A DNA stretch of 9,393 nucleotides from Hadesarchaea archaeon (GTDB lineage Archaea; Hadarchaeota; Hadarchaeia; Hadarchaeales; Hadarchaeaceae). Positions 1 through 7,521 of the stretch are shown here, in pieces (positions within the stretch are counted from its first letter, which is position 1; each line of letters begins with the position of its first letter). The stretch covers positions 1-9,393 of the forward strand of contig JACIWF010000050.1 of assembly GCA_014361095.1 (NCBI GenBank), in the 5' to 3' direction. A program made the translations under genes and the position numbers. The notes under the pieces were generated by a model. That model was not told where the DNA came from. It searched no databases and worked only from the letters and a program-made list of their open reading frames with translations.

Positions 1-2
1 AG

Positions 3-539
3 ATGGGCAAGTATGAATATTTTGTGAACCCGACTCAGGGTGTCGCCCCCCCGCTGAAACCAGAACTTCTCAAGGAAATTGCCCAGAGAATAGTTGAGCT
101 GGCCGATTTCGATGTCGACAGAATAGTAACCATCGAGGCCATGGGGATCCACGTTTCGGCTCTGGTAGCAACGATGACCAACGTGCCGATAATCATCGTC
201 AGAAAGAAGAAATTCAACCTGCCTGGGGAAATCGAAGTCGTGGTGAAGAAAAGCTACCGTAAAATCGCCGGAAAGCAGAAGGGACAGAAATTCTACATCA
301 ACTCCGTCAAGAAGGGCGATCGGGTGATAATAATAGATGACGTCATGTCAACCGGCGGCACCATTTCCGGCGTTATTCAGGGGCTGAAGAAGGTCGGCGT
401 TATCGTCAAGGATGTTATTGTGGTGATGAACCGCGGGCAGGGGCCGGAGAGGGTAAAGAGAGAAACCGGGTTGGACGTAAAAACACTGGCCGATGTGGAG
501 ATCAAGAACGGAAAGGTGCACATAATCAGGATTGACTAG
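3..539 (+). CDS. hpt: Archaeal hypoxanthine/guanine phosphoribosyltransferase, 5'-truncated by the window edge
   Basis: This is a type I phosphoribosyltransferase of the archaeal HPRT family. It transfers phosphoribose from PRPP to hypoxanthine or guanine, giving IMP or GMP in cytosolic purine salvage. The PRPP-binding motif VIIIDDVMSTGGT is visible at residues 108-120 with its paired Asp residues. The N-terminal half carries family blocks YEYFVNP (4-10), VDRIVTIEAMGIH (38-50) and PIIIVRKKKFNLPGE (62-76). From memory, archaeal relatives have about 15 more residues before the YFVNP block, so the ATG at 3 is probably internal and the true start lies upstream of the window. The segment between the purine-side loop and FYIN (about 80-97) is Lys-rich and looks slightly longer than usual. 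The gene ends 11 bp from the convergent DHS-like gene. Adenine as substrate cannot be excluded from sequence. Confidence 0.88.
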   Translation: MGKYEYFVNPTQGVAPPLKPELLKEIAQRIVELADFDVDRIVTIEAMGIHVSALVATMTNVPIIIVRKKKFNLPGEIEVVVKKSYRKIAGKQKGQKFYINSVKKGDRVIIIDDVMSTGGTISGVIQGLKKVGVIVKDVIVVMNRGQGPERVKRETGLDVKTLADVEIKNGKVHIIRID

Positions 540-550
540 GCAGAACCGAC

Positions 551-1606
551 CTAAAGTGACCTTCTCTCGTACTTTATCTTCAAAGTGCCATTTTTACCCC
601 ACTCGAAAACGGGGACGTTTCTTCTCAGCTTTTTGAACTTCTCACCCAGCGCATGAGAGACGATGGGCAGCGCTATGGTGGCGTCGGCGTAGCACATCAC
701 TTTCTTGGCGCGAAAATCAATCTTGCCCCACGATTGCGCCTCTTCAAAAGTGCACCCCGAGAGCCCTCCCCACATCGGCGCGTCCATCGATATCTGCAGG
801 GCATACTTGTGGCTTCGGTTGTGTCGCGTCTGGTAGCCAGCGATCACCGCCGTCTGCTGGATGAAGTTCTTGGGCACACCGCCGCCGAGGTAGATGACTG
901 AAGTGGTGCCGGCAACTTCAGTTATCCTCGAGCTCTCATCAACATCTTTGAGTGAGTCCAGAATTATTCTCCGGCCCCGCCTTCTATTGGCAAACATTAT
1001 GGAAAAGCCAAGCGAGCTGTCGTTCAGGGCAGGGCAGAATATCGGCACGCCGCTGTGATATGCGCTCAGGATGATGGAATCCTTTTCCGCACCGTAGTTG
1101 TCGAGGAACTTGCCCAGTTCATAGATTATCTCGCGTGAGGAATAGCGGTACATATCAGAGAGCTGTGAACAGAATTCCTTTTCTATCCAGAGATCGGTCT
1201 TGTAAAACTCGGTTTCGTCCGCGAAGACATCATATATGCGATCCACATAGTGCTTTCTTAGCTTTACATCGTCAACCATGTGACTCCCGACGTAGTGCTT
1301 CTTTCCTCTGGCCTCATGGAGGTCGTGGTAGAGGTTGGCACCGGTTGAGACCAGGACATCGATCATTCGGCGTCTAATCAGGTAGGCAATAATTCTCCTC
1401 ATCCCGGCTGGAACCATTGCCCCAGCGAGGCCCAGCCAGATGGTGTTCTGTTTTTCTCTGAGCATCCGGCTCCAAACTTCAACAGCTTCAGCAAGCTTCC
1501 TGCCCTGAAACCCTGTCTGAAGCATGTGTTGAGTCAAATTACTAATGCTGCGGCCAGGCTGAACTTCTATCGGGTTGGTCGGGGTTTTCAAAAATTTTGA
1601 TCGCAT
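551..1606 (-). CDS. dys: Deoxyhypusine synthase family protein (DHS-like subclass)
   Basis: This 351-residue protein belongs to the NAD-dependent deoxyhypusine synthase family. Authentic members move the aminobutyl group of spermidine onto a Lys of aIF5A, the first step of hypusine formation. Visible blocks are STGANLYHDLH (87-97), SGVPIFCPALNDSSLG (185-200), YLGGGVPKNF (239-248) and EEAQSWGKI (288-296). Lys295 in SWGK matches the enzyme-intermediate Lys of human DHS (K329), and Glu289 and Trp293 of that block are kept. Other spermidine-site residues differ: by my alignment human E137, D243, H288 and D316 correspond to His94, Phe201, Asn247 and Leu282. That pattern (TGANLYHD, PKNF, GGLSG) is typical of the DHS-like branch found in bacteria and many archaea, so the substrate may be a polyamine rather than aIF5A. 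The ATG at 1606 sits at the right distance from a TATA-like box for a leaderless mRNA. Family assignment is firm; exact reaction is not. Confidence 0.88.
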   Translation of the reverse strand: MRSKFLKTPTNPIEVQPGRSISNLTQHMLQTGFQGRKLAEAVEVWSRMLREKQNTIWLGLAGAMVPAGMRRIIAYLIRRRMIDVLVSTGANLYHDLHEARGKKHYVGSHMVDDVKLRKHYVDRIYDVFADETEFYKTDLWIEKEFCSQLSDMYRYSSREIIYELGKFLDNYGAEKDSIILSAYHSGVPIFCPALNDSSLGFSIMFANRRRGRRIILDSLKDVDESSRITEVAGTTSVIYLGGGVPKNFIQQTAVIAGYQTRHNRSHKYALQISMDAPMWGGLSGCTFEEAQSWGKIDFRAKKVMCYADATIALPIVSHALGEKFKKLRRNVPVFEWGKNGTLKIKYERRSL

Positions 1607-1625
1607 GAAATAAAATAGGAAAGCA

Positions 1626-1641
1626 TAATTAATAGTTTTTC
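1626..1641 (-). promoter_or_regulatory. TATA-like promoter element of the DHS-like gene
   Basis: On the minus strand this stretch reads as an A-run followed by CTATTAATTATGC. It is the only strongly AT-rich block in the 63-bp gap downstream of hel308. Its centre lies about 25 nt upstream of the ATG at 1606, the usual archaeal TATA-to-transcription-start distance, and there is no Shine-Dalgarno before that ATG. I infer a leaderless or nearly leaderless transcript, so the gene need not depend on read-through from hel308. Confidence 0.5.
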
Positions 1642-1657
1642 TGTTGGTTTTTCCAAG

Positions 1658-1690
1658 CGGGTTGTGAGATTAAATGTCGGGTTGTGAGAT
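1658..1690. repeat. 13-bp direct repeat spanning the hel308 stop codon
   Basis: The sequence CGGGTTGTGAGAT occurs at 1658-1670 and again at 1678-1690, a 20-bp period. The second copy encodes the last residues of Hel308 and the first copy touches the stop codon (1670-1672, minus strand) and extends beyond it. It looks like a small tandem duplication at the gene's 3' end. No function is evident. Confidence 0.75.
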
Positions 1691-3895
1691 CTCGGGTTCG
1701 ATTTTCTGTTCCACTTGGCGCTTGATGCTACGCGCAATTTCGGCGCCGATGTAGGGTACGCGCGCCAGCTCCTGCTCGCTCGCCCTTTCAATGTCCGAGA
1801 TCTTGCGGTAGCCGGCTCGAAACAGGTTCCGTCCACGAACTCTACCGATACCGCGCAACTGTACCAGTTCAAGAAGTTCTTCCCTGATGCCGTGCCTGAC
1901 CCGCTGTTCTAGCTTTCTCAGCGGAGCCATGGCTGCCTTGATCTTGAAAAGACTGGAGAGTTCGTGCGCTGAGTAGAGCAACCATTTGGCGGTGTCGGCG
2001 GCGCGGCGGATGTCACCGGCACCAACCCCGAACATCTCATGAATGTCTTCCTCCCTCATCTCATTTATCCAGGCTTGGAGCATCCTCGCTGTTTTCAGCT
2101 CTGCCAGCAGTGTTTCAAACTTCTCCGGCTCCTTTCGACCATCAGGTATTTCCGTCAACAGCTCCTCAGCATGCTCCAAGAAAAATGCCTCCAGCTCCGC
2201 ATAGTCGTCTCGTCTGAGATATAACAGCTCCATGTCCGGGGTATGGCAGATTAGGTGAAGCAGCCCGATCTCCGTGGGTGCCTTGGAAATTGCCCCGCTA
2301 AGGCCATCGCGAAGTATCACCGCGGAAAGTGGATCGATATAAAGCATGGAAACCCGTCTCCCAAACTCAGTGGCGAGAAGCAGCTTTTTCTCCCTCTGAA
2401 TCATCCTCTCCTGATCAAGAAAATCAAGCACGCGCTGGACCACCCTCTCGACATCGGTCACGCCGTACTGATGGGCGAAAAAGGTTCCCGACATGAAATC
2501 AAGCAGCGCGTCTTCATCGCTCACATATCCGGCCGCGATCGAGGCGAGAATGTGTGTCCTGAGAGCTGGTTCCGTTGCCAGCTTGGAGGTGATCCGCTCG
2601 GGCTCGGCTTTGATGAATTTCTCAAAAAGAGCCTGAACCTCGCTTTTGTTTTTAGCAATTAGCACCGCCTCACCATATCTGTCATACTGGGGTCTGCCGG
2701 CCCTCCCCGCCATCTGATAGAACTCGAGCACAGGGATGAAAACCTGACCATAGGGCTCAACGTACCTCCGGTAGTCTCTAATGATGGTCCTGCGGGAAGG
2801 CAGGTTAACTCCCATGGCCAGGGTGGGCGTGGCACAAATCACCTTTATCAGGTTATTTCTGAAGGCATCCTCAACCGCTTTTCTCTGCACATGATGGAGG
2901 CCGGCATGATGAAAGGCGACACCCTTGCGGATGCAGCTGGCCAGCTCCCGACAGGTTCGGGTGGGTTCACCCAAAGCACCCTCCACCGTTCTGGCAACAG
3001 CGGCGAGTTTCTCCTTCTCATCGGGCGACAACAAAGTGACGATGGTCTCGGAAATCAGGGTTGCCACGGTTTGAGCAGAGCGCCGGGTGTTAACGAAGAC
3101 AAGACACTGGCCTCCTTCCCTCACCGTACTGGCTGCCAGCGCCGTGAGGTCGTCCATCGCTCCAGTGCTCAGCTTAAGCTTGCTCCCGTCGTCAAAAACT
3201 ATCTTTCCGTTAAAGTAAACCCCCTTTCGGAGCGGGACCGGTCGCCAATCGCTCCTGACCAGCTCGGCCCCCAACCACTCTGCTATCTCATCGGCATTTT
3301 TCACCGTTGCTGAAAGCGCCAGCATCTGGACGGCAGGATTGACCTGTCTGAGCCTGGCCGTGAGAACCTCCAACGTTGGGCCTCGTCCGGGGTCGTCGAT
3401 CAAATGGACTTCGTCCAGGACCACCACGGAAACCACCTCAGCCAGCCACTTGGCACGGTGGCGCAGCAGTGAATCCACCTTTTCAGACGTGGCAACCAGG
3501 ATATCGTAGTTGGCCAGCCTGGGGTCGGCATAGTCAAAATCACCGGTGCTTATTCCTACCTTAATCCCCAGTGGCTCGTACTTCCCCCTAAAATCCTCGT
3601 ACTTTTCGCTGGCGAGCGCACGCAGGGGGACAATGTAGAGACACTTGCCCCTTCCTCCTAACACCGACTTGAGCATGCAGAGTTCGGCGATCAGCGTCTT
3701 CCCAGAAGCGGTTGGAATCGCCATCACCAGATTCCTGCCATCGAGGGCCCCCTTTGCCACTGCCTCCTGCTGCGGCGGGTAGAGGGTGGAAACACTGGCC
3801 CGCTCAAAAATCTGGGATACCTGGAGGCCCAGTCCATATCTCTCAGCAACATCCCTGATGTTCAAGCCAGCACCGTCAAGAAGATTAGCCACCAT
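1670..3895 (-). CDS. hel308: ATP-dependent DNA helicase Hel308 (Hjm)
   Basis: This is a superfamily 2, Ski2-like 3'-5' DNA helicase that unwinds forked and stalled replication intermediates in archaeal repair. From the ATG at 3895 it has 741 residues, normal for Hel308. Motifs in order: Q-motif YPPQ (39-42), motif I AIPTASGKT (59-67), Ia PLRALASEKY (90-99), Ib VATSEKVDSLL (134-144), II DEVH (161-164), III SATV (195-198), IV CLVFVNTRRS (264-273), AFHHAGL (327-333), V CATPTLAMGVNLP (354-366) and VI QMAGRAGRP (394-402). A winged-helix region follows, then the ratchet helix area near HTPDMELLYLRRDD (551-564) and a C-terminal helix-hairpin-helix LRGIGRVRGRNLFRAG (680-695). The frame is open back to 4201, but the extra 102 residues match no helicase sequence and lie opposite elp3. 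A TTG at 3865, preceded by GGTG, is an alternative start giving about 731 residues. elp3 diverges immediately upstream. Confidence 0.95.
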   Translation of the reverse strand: MVANLLDGAGLNIRDVAERYGLGLQVSQIFERASVSTLYPPQQEAVAKGALDGRNLVMAIPTASGKTLIAELCMLKSVLGGRGKCLYIVPLRALASEKYEDFRGKYEPLGIKVGISTGDFDYADPRLANYDILVATSEKVDSLLRHRAKWLAEVVSVVVLDEVHLIDDPGRGPTLEVLTARLRQVNPAVQMLALSATVKNADEIAEWLGAELVRSDWRPVPLRKGVYFNGKIVFDDGSKLKLSTGAMDDLTALAASTVREGGQCLVFVNTRRSAQTVATLISETIVTLLSPDEKEKLAAVARTVEGALGEPTRTCRELASCIRKGVAFHHAGLHHVQRKAVEDAFRNNLIKVICATPTLAMGVNLPSRRTIIRDYRRYVEPYGQVFIPVLEFYQMAGRAGRPQYDRYGEAVLIAKNKSEVQALFEKFIKAEPERITSKLATEPALRTHILASIAAGYVSDEDALLDFMSGTFFAHQYGVTDVERVVQRVLDFLDQERMIQREKKLLLATEFGRRVSMLYIDPLSAVILRDGLSGAISKAPTEIGLLHLICHTPDMELLYLRRDDYAELEAFFLEHAEELLTEIPDGRKEPEKFETLLAELKTARMLQAWINEMREEDIHEMFGVGAGDIRRAADTAKWLLYSAHELSSLFKIKAAMAPLRKLEQRVRHGIREELLELVQLRGIGRVRGRNLFRAGYRKISDIERASEQELARVPYIGAEIARSIKRQVEQKIEPEISQPDI

Positions 3896-3906
3896 GCTGA
3901 TTAATC
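3893..3906. promoter_or_regulatory. hel308/elp3 divergent junction: shared CATG and palindromic GATTAATC
   Basis: CATG at 3893-3896 supplies an ATG on both strands: hel308 on the minus strand (3895-3893) and an in-frame ATG of elp3 on the plus strand (3894-3896). Just beside it, GATTAATC at 3899-3906 is a perfect 8-bp palindrome and the most TATA-like sequence between the genes. With elp3 starting at 3921 the non-coding gap is only 25 bp. The element could serve as a bidirectional TATA box only if hel308 starts further in (for example the TTG at 3865). This is inferred from position alone. Confidence 0.35.
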
Positions 3907-3920
3907 TTAGGGATGGCAAG

Positions 3921-5534
3921 ATGGTGGCATTTACAACTGCCTGCCGCGAGGCGATCAGGAGAATTTTGAGTGAAGGCATAGTTGATCCCAAAGAGGTGTC
4001 CAGAATTAAAAGCGAGATCTGTCGCGAGTTCAAACTCTCCCGCCCGCCGCGCAACTCCGAACTGCTCAATGTTGCCAACGCTGAAGAGAGGACCAAGCTG
4101 ATTACAATACTCCGACTCAAGCCGGTACGGTCAATTTCAGGTGTTACCGTAATCACTGTCATGCCCAAACCGCACCCATGCCCGACCAAGGAAACCTGCA
4201 TCTACTGCCCCGGAGGCCCCGATTTTAACACCCCGAAATCATACACCGGGAAGGAGCCAGCGGCGGCCCGGGCACTTCAGCACAATTATGACCCATACTC
4301 CCAAGTCAGCAGCAGAATCGAGCAACTGCGCGCCATCGGTCATGAGGTGGACAAGGTTGAACTGATTGTATTCGGCGGGACCCTGACCTGTTACCCGAGG
4401 GAGTATCTGGAATGGTTCATCATGCAGTGCCTGAACGCCATCACCGGGGCCCAAGCCAAAACTCTACGAGAGGCCCAAACGGGGGCCGAAAGGTCTGCCA
4501 TCCGCGTCAGCGACATAGCGCTGGAAACCCGCCCCGATTACTGCAAGGAACCCCAGGTTGATTTTCTCCTTGACTTGGGAACCACCAGGGTGGAGTTAGG
4601 GGTTCAAACAATTTATGATGAAATTTATCGCATTGTAAAACGTGGCCACACCGTTGACGATGTCGTGGAAGCAACTCGCATAGCCAAGGACTCAGGCCTC
4701 GCCGTCGTCTACCACCTGATGCCCAACCTCCCGGGGTCAAGCTATGGGCGGGATCTGGAGATGTTCAGGACAATCTTCAGCGACGAGAGGTTCAAACCAG
4801 ATGCTCTGAAGATCTATCCCACGCTCGTCATGCCCGGAACCGGTTTGTACGAGATGTGGCGCCGTGGAGAATACCAGCCTTACCCATTTGAGAAGATAGT
4901 TGAGTTGATCATGGAGGTAAAAAAAATGACGCCGAAGTGGGCCAGGATCCAGCGAATCCAGCGAGACATACCGGCAAATCTGGTAGCTGAAGGCGTCAAA
5001 CGTGGTGACCTCAGGGCCCTGGTACAGGAAAGGCTAAAACTGCAGGGATGGTCCTGCCGCTGCATCAGATGCCGGGAGGTTGGACATGTTAAATACAAGA
5101 CGGGACTTGAACCACGACCTGAAGATATCGTGTTATTAACCGAGAAATATCGCGCCTCCGAGGGCACCGAGATCTTCCTCTCCTTTGAGGATGTGGTAAA
5201 TGATGTTTTGATCGGGCTGCTGAGGCTTAGAGAACCATCGGAAAAGGCGCACCGGCCTGAGGTCAGATTAGGTGATGCCACCGTCGTCCGGGAGCTACAT
5301 GTCTACGGTCCGTTGGTAAAGGTGGGTCGGGCAGCGGGTCAGAGCGAGTGGCAGCACAGGGGCTGGGGGGAACGGCTTTTGCAGGAGGCCGAGCGTGTCT
5401 CTCGCGAGGATTTTGGGGCCCGGAAGATACTGGTGCTAGCCGGGATTGGGGCAAGGGAGTACTACCAAAGGTTAGGATACGAGAGAGAGGGACCCTACAT
5501 GTCTAAAAAGCTGGCCCCAGCACCGCATCAGTAA
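3921..5534 (+). CDS. elp3: Elongator protein 3: tRNA U34 carboxymethyl synthase (radical SAM and acetyltransferase)
   Basis: Elp3 uses radical SAM chemistry and acetyl-CoA to make the cm5U type modification at wobble uridine 34 of tRNA; archaea carry it without the other Elongator subunits. From the ATG at 3921 it has 537 residues. After a helical N-terminal region, the radical SAM domain carries the 4Fe-4S cysteines as CPTKETCIYC (Cys87, Cys93, Cys96) followed by PGGPDFNTPKSYTG. Family blocks LETRPDYC (201-208), RVELGVQT (223-230), RGHTVDDV (241-248), LKIYPTLVMPGTGLYEMW (296-313) and IQRIQRDIP (343-351) follow. A cysteine cluster SCRCIRC (378-384) resembles the metal-binding linker of Elp3. 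The C-terminal acetyltransferase domain has VRELHVYG (456-463), the acetyl-CoA loop QHRGWGE (478-484) and YYQRLGY (514-520). The frame is open back to 3786, but earlier Met codons (3786, 3894) add residues opposite hel308 and lack a ribosome site. 3921 follows AGGGATGG, a weak one. Confidence 0.95.
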   Translation: MVAFTTACREAIRRILSEGIVDPKEVSRIKSEICREFKLSRPPRNSELLNVANAEERTKLITILRLKPVRSISGVTVITVMPKPHPCPTKETCIYCPGGPDFNTPKSYTGKEPAAARALQHNYDPYSQVSSRIEQLRAIGHEVDKVELIVFGGTLTCYPREYLEWFIMQCLNAITGAQAKTLREAQTGAERSAIRVSDIALETRPDYCKEPQVDFLLDLGTTRVELGVQTIYDEIYRIVKRGHTVDDVVEATRIAKDSGLAVVYHLMPNLPGSSYGRDLEMFRTIFSDERFKPDALKIYPTLVMPGTGLYEMWRRGEYQPYPFEKIVELIMEVKKMTPKWARIQRIQRDIPANLVAEGVKRGDLRALVQERLKLQGWSCRCIRCREVGHVKYKTGLEPRPEDIVLLTEKYRASEGTEIFLSFEDVVNDVLIGLLRLREPSEKAHRPEVRLGDATVVRELHVYGPLVKVGRAAGQSEWQHRGWGERLLQEAERVSREDFGARKILVLAGIGAREYYQRLGYEREGPYMSKKLAPAPHQ

Positions 5535-5571
5535 GACTTAAACGGGATTGCTTTCAGTTTCATTCGATAAC

Positions 5572-7485
5572 ATGGCCGAAAAAACAACCTCCTATTTAGA
5601 TATCCTCAGGCAGAGGTTGAGCAAAGAAAATCTTGACAAACTGCTGAGTATAGATAACCCTGCCCTGCATGAGTTCGTGGCCAGGTATGTGGAGCACTGC
5701 AACCCCGACGATGTCTTCGTCAGCACGGGTTCAGAGGAGGAGCAACGGTTCATCAGGGAGGAAGCCATCAGGTGCGGTGAGGAAAGAAGGCTGGCGATCG
5801 AGGGGCACACCGTTCACTTCGATGGGTACTATGACCAAGCAAGGGACAGAAAAAACACCAGACTGCTCCTACCCAAGGGCATCGACCTGGGTCTGAGTGC
5901 CCTGGCCGCCGGAGAGAGCCTGGGACAGCTGGAAAGGGACGCCGGACTGAAGGAAATCCACGCCCTGCTGAAGGACATTATGAAGGGACACAGGCTTTAC
6001 GTCCTGTTTTTCTGCCTTGGTCCAACCAATTCTGACTTCTCCATCCCCTGCCTCCAGCTGACCGATTCCCCGTATGTGGCCCACAGCGAGAACCTGCTCT
6101 ACCGGCAGGGTTACTCGGAGTTCAGGAGGCTGGGTAGAAAGGCGAGGTTCTTCAAGTTTGTTCATTCTGAGGGCGAGCTTGTTAACGGGGTCAGCAAGAA
6201 CATCGACAAGCGCAGGATTTACGTCGACCTCAGCGACGAAACCGTTTACAGCGTCAACACGCAGTACGGCGGCAATACCATTGGACTGAAGAAGCTGGCG
6301 ATGCGGCTGGCAATCAAGCGGGCCTCGGAGGAAGGCTGGCTGACCGAACACATGTTTATCATGGGGGTTCACGGCCCGGGTGGCAGGTTGACCTACTTCA
6401 CCGGAGCATTTCCTTCCCTCTGCGGCAAGACCTCCACCTCAATGATGCGGGGTGAAAAAATAGTTGGAGACGATATCGCCTATCTGAAAATAAAGAACGG
6501 CGGGGTTCGAGCCGTCAATGTCGAGTACGGCATGTTCGGAATAATCCAGGGCGTTAATTCCAAGGACGACCCGATACTTTGGAAGGCGCTTCATAGTCCC
6601 GGGGAGATTATCTTCTCCAACGTCCTAGTGCTGGAAGACGGCAGCGTTTACTGGATCGGACATGATGGGGAGGTGCCCAAGCGGGGGATCAACCATTCCG
6701 GAGAATGGTTCCCGGGAAAGAAGGATGCAGAGGGCAACGAGATCCCGCCATCTCACAAAAACGCCAGGCTGACGCTGAACATGAAGCTCCTGGAAAATCT
6801 CGACCCCAGGATAGACGATCCTGAGGGGGTGGAGGTCTCCGGAATCATTTACGGAGGAAGGGATTCAGACACCTGCGTGCCGGTCGAGGAGGCGTTCCAC
6901 TGGGTGCACGGGATAGTGACCAAGGGAGCCTCTCTGGAGTCCGAGGCCACCGCGGCGGTTCTGGGAAAGGAGGGCACCAGGGAGTTCAACCCGATGGCCA
7001 ATCTAGACTTCCTCTCCATCCCGCTGGCGAAGTACATTGAGATAAACCTGAACTTCGGCACCAGGCTGCAGAGGCCACCCAAGATCTTCTCGGTGAACTA
7101 TTTCCTCAAGGAAGGGGGCCAGTATCTGACCGACAAGCTTTACAAGGCGGTCTGGCTGAAGTGGATGGAGCTCCGCTGTCACGACGAGGTCAAGGCCAGG
7201 AAAACACCTACCGGACTCATCCCACTATACGAAGACCTCAAGGGGCTCTTCAAGCAAGTGCTCAAAATCGACTACACTAGGGAGGACTATCTAAAACAGT
7301 TCAAGCTGAGGATTCCGGAACACCTGGCCAAGATAGACCGGATATTGAAGATCTATTCCACCAAGGTGCCGAACACCCCTAAGGAAGTCTTCGTGGAGCT
7401 GGAGAACCAGAGACGGAGACTGCTCCAAACCAGAGAAAAATATGGGGACTATGTCTCCCCGGAGAACTTCGAGATAGTGGCCTGA
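5572..7485 (+). CDS. pckG: Phosphoenolpyruvate carboxykinase (GTP)
   Basis: This enzyme converts oxaloacetate and GTP to phosphoenolpyruvate, GDP and CO2, the entry step of gluconeogenesis; in some archaea it may also run toward oxaloacetate. From the ATG at 5572 the protein has 637 residues, typical of the GTP family and longer than the ATP family. The P-loop is GAFPSLCGKTSTSMM (278-292), with the reactive Cys284 and Lys286 of the GTP type. QYGGNTIGLKK (231-241) and the following EHMFIMGVHGPGG (259-271) hold the Lys and His expected to bind the catalytic metal. VNSKDDPILW (328-337) and HWVHGIVTKGASLESEATAA (443-462) are further family blocks. A TTG at 5548 would add eight residues, but ATG fits better. 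No Shine-Dalgarno is visible; the gene follows elp3 by 37 bp. The function is unrelated to elp3, so an operon is uncertain. Confidence 0.95.
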   Translation: MAEKTTSYLDILRQRLSKENLDKLLSIDNPALHEFVARYVEHCNPDDVFVSTGSEEEQRFIREEAIRCGEERRLAIEGHTVHFDGYYDQARDRKNTRLLLPKGIDLGLSALAAGESLGQLERDAGLKEIHALLKDIMKGHRLYVLFFCLGPTNSDFSIPCLQLTDSPYVAHSENLLYRQGYSEFRRLGRKARFFKFVHSEGELVNGVSKNIDKRRIYVDLSDETVYSVNTQYGGNTIGLKKLAMRLAIKRASEEGWLTEHMFIMGVHGPGGRLTYFTGAFPSLCGKTSTSMMRGEKIVGDDIAYLKIKNGGVRAVNVEYGMFGIIQGVNSKDDPILWKALHSPGEIIFSNVLVLEDGSVYWIGHDGEVPKRGINHSGEWFPGKKDAEGNEIPPSHKNARLTLNMKLLENLDPRIDDPEGVEVSGIIYGGRDSDTCVPVEEAFHWVHGIVTKGASLESEATAAVLGKEGTREFNPMANLDFLSIPLAKYIEINLNFGTRLQRPPKIFSVNYFLKEGGQYLTDKLYKAVWLKWMELRCHDEVKARKTPTGLIPLYEDLKGLFKQVLKIDYTREDYLKQFKLRIPEHLAKIDRILKIYSTKVPNTPKEVFVELENQRRRLLQTREKYGDYVSPENFEIVA

Positions 7486-7521
7486 ATTGAAAGGCTGAGA
7501 CATCGTTTTATTGCCTCAGGT

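Noticed and set aside
1643..1656. Hairpin TTGG-TTTTT-CCAA downstream of hel308
   Set aside because: The stem is only four base pairs and could arise by chance; too weak to call as a terminator.
3786..3920. N-terminal extension of elp3 by 45 residues from the ATG at 3786
   Set aside because: It is antisense to the start of hel308, has low-quality protein sequence and lacks a ribosome-binding site.
3896..4201. N-terminal extension of hel308 by 102 residues
   Set aside because: The extra residues show no helicase similarity and are antisense to the conserved N-terminal part of elp3. Known Hel308 proteins begin about 30 residues before the Q-motif.
5869..6372. 167-codon minus-strand ORF opposite pckG
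   Set aside because: It lies wholly inside strongly conserved pckG sequence and shows no recognisable motif; GC-rich codons leave few stops on the opposite strand.
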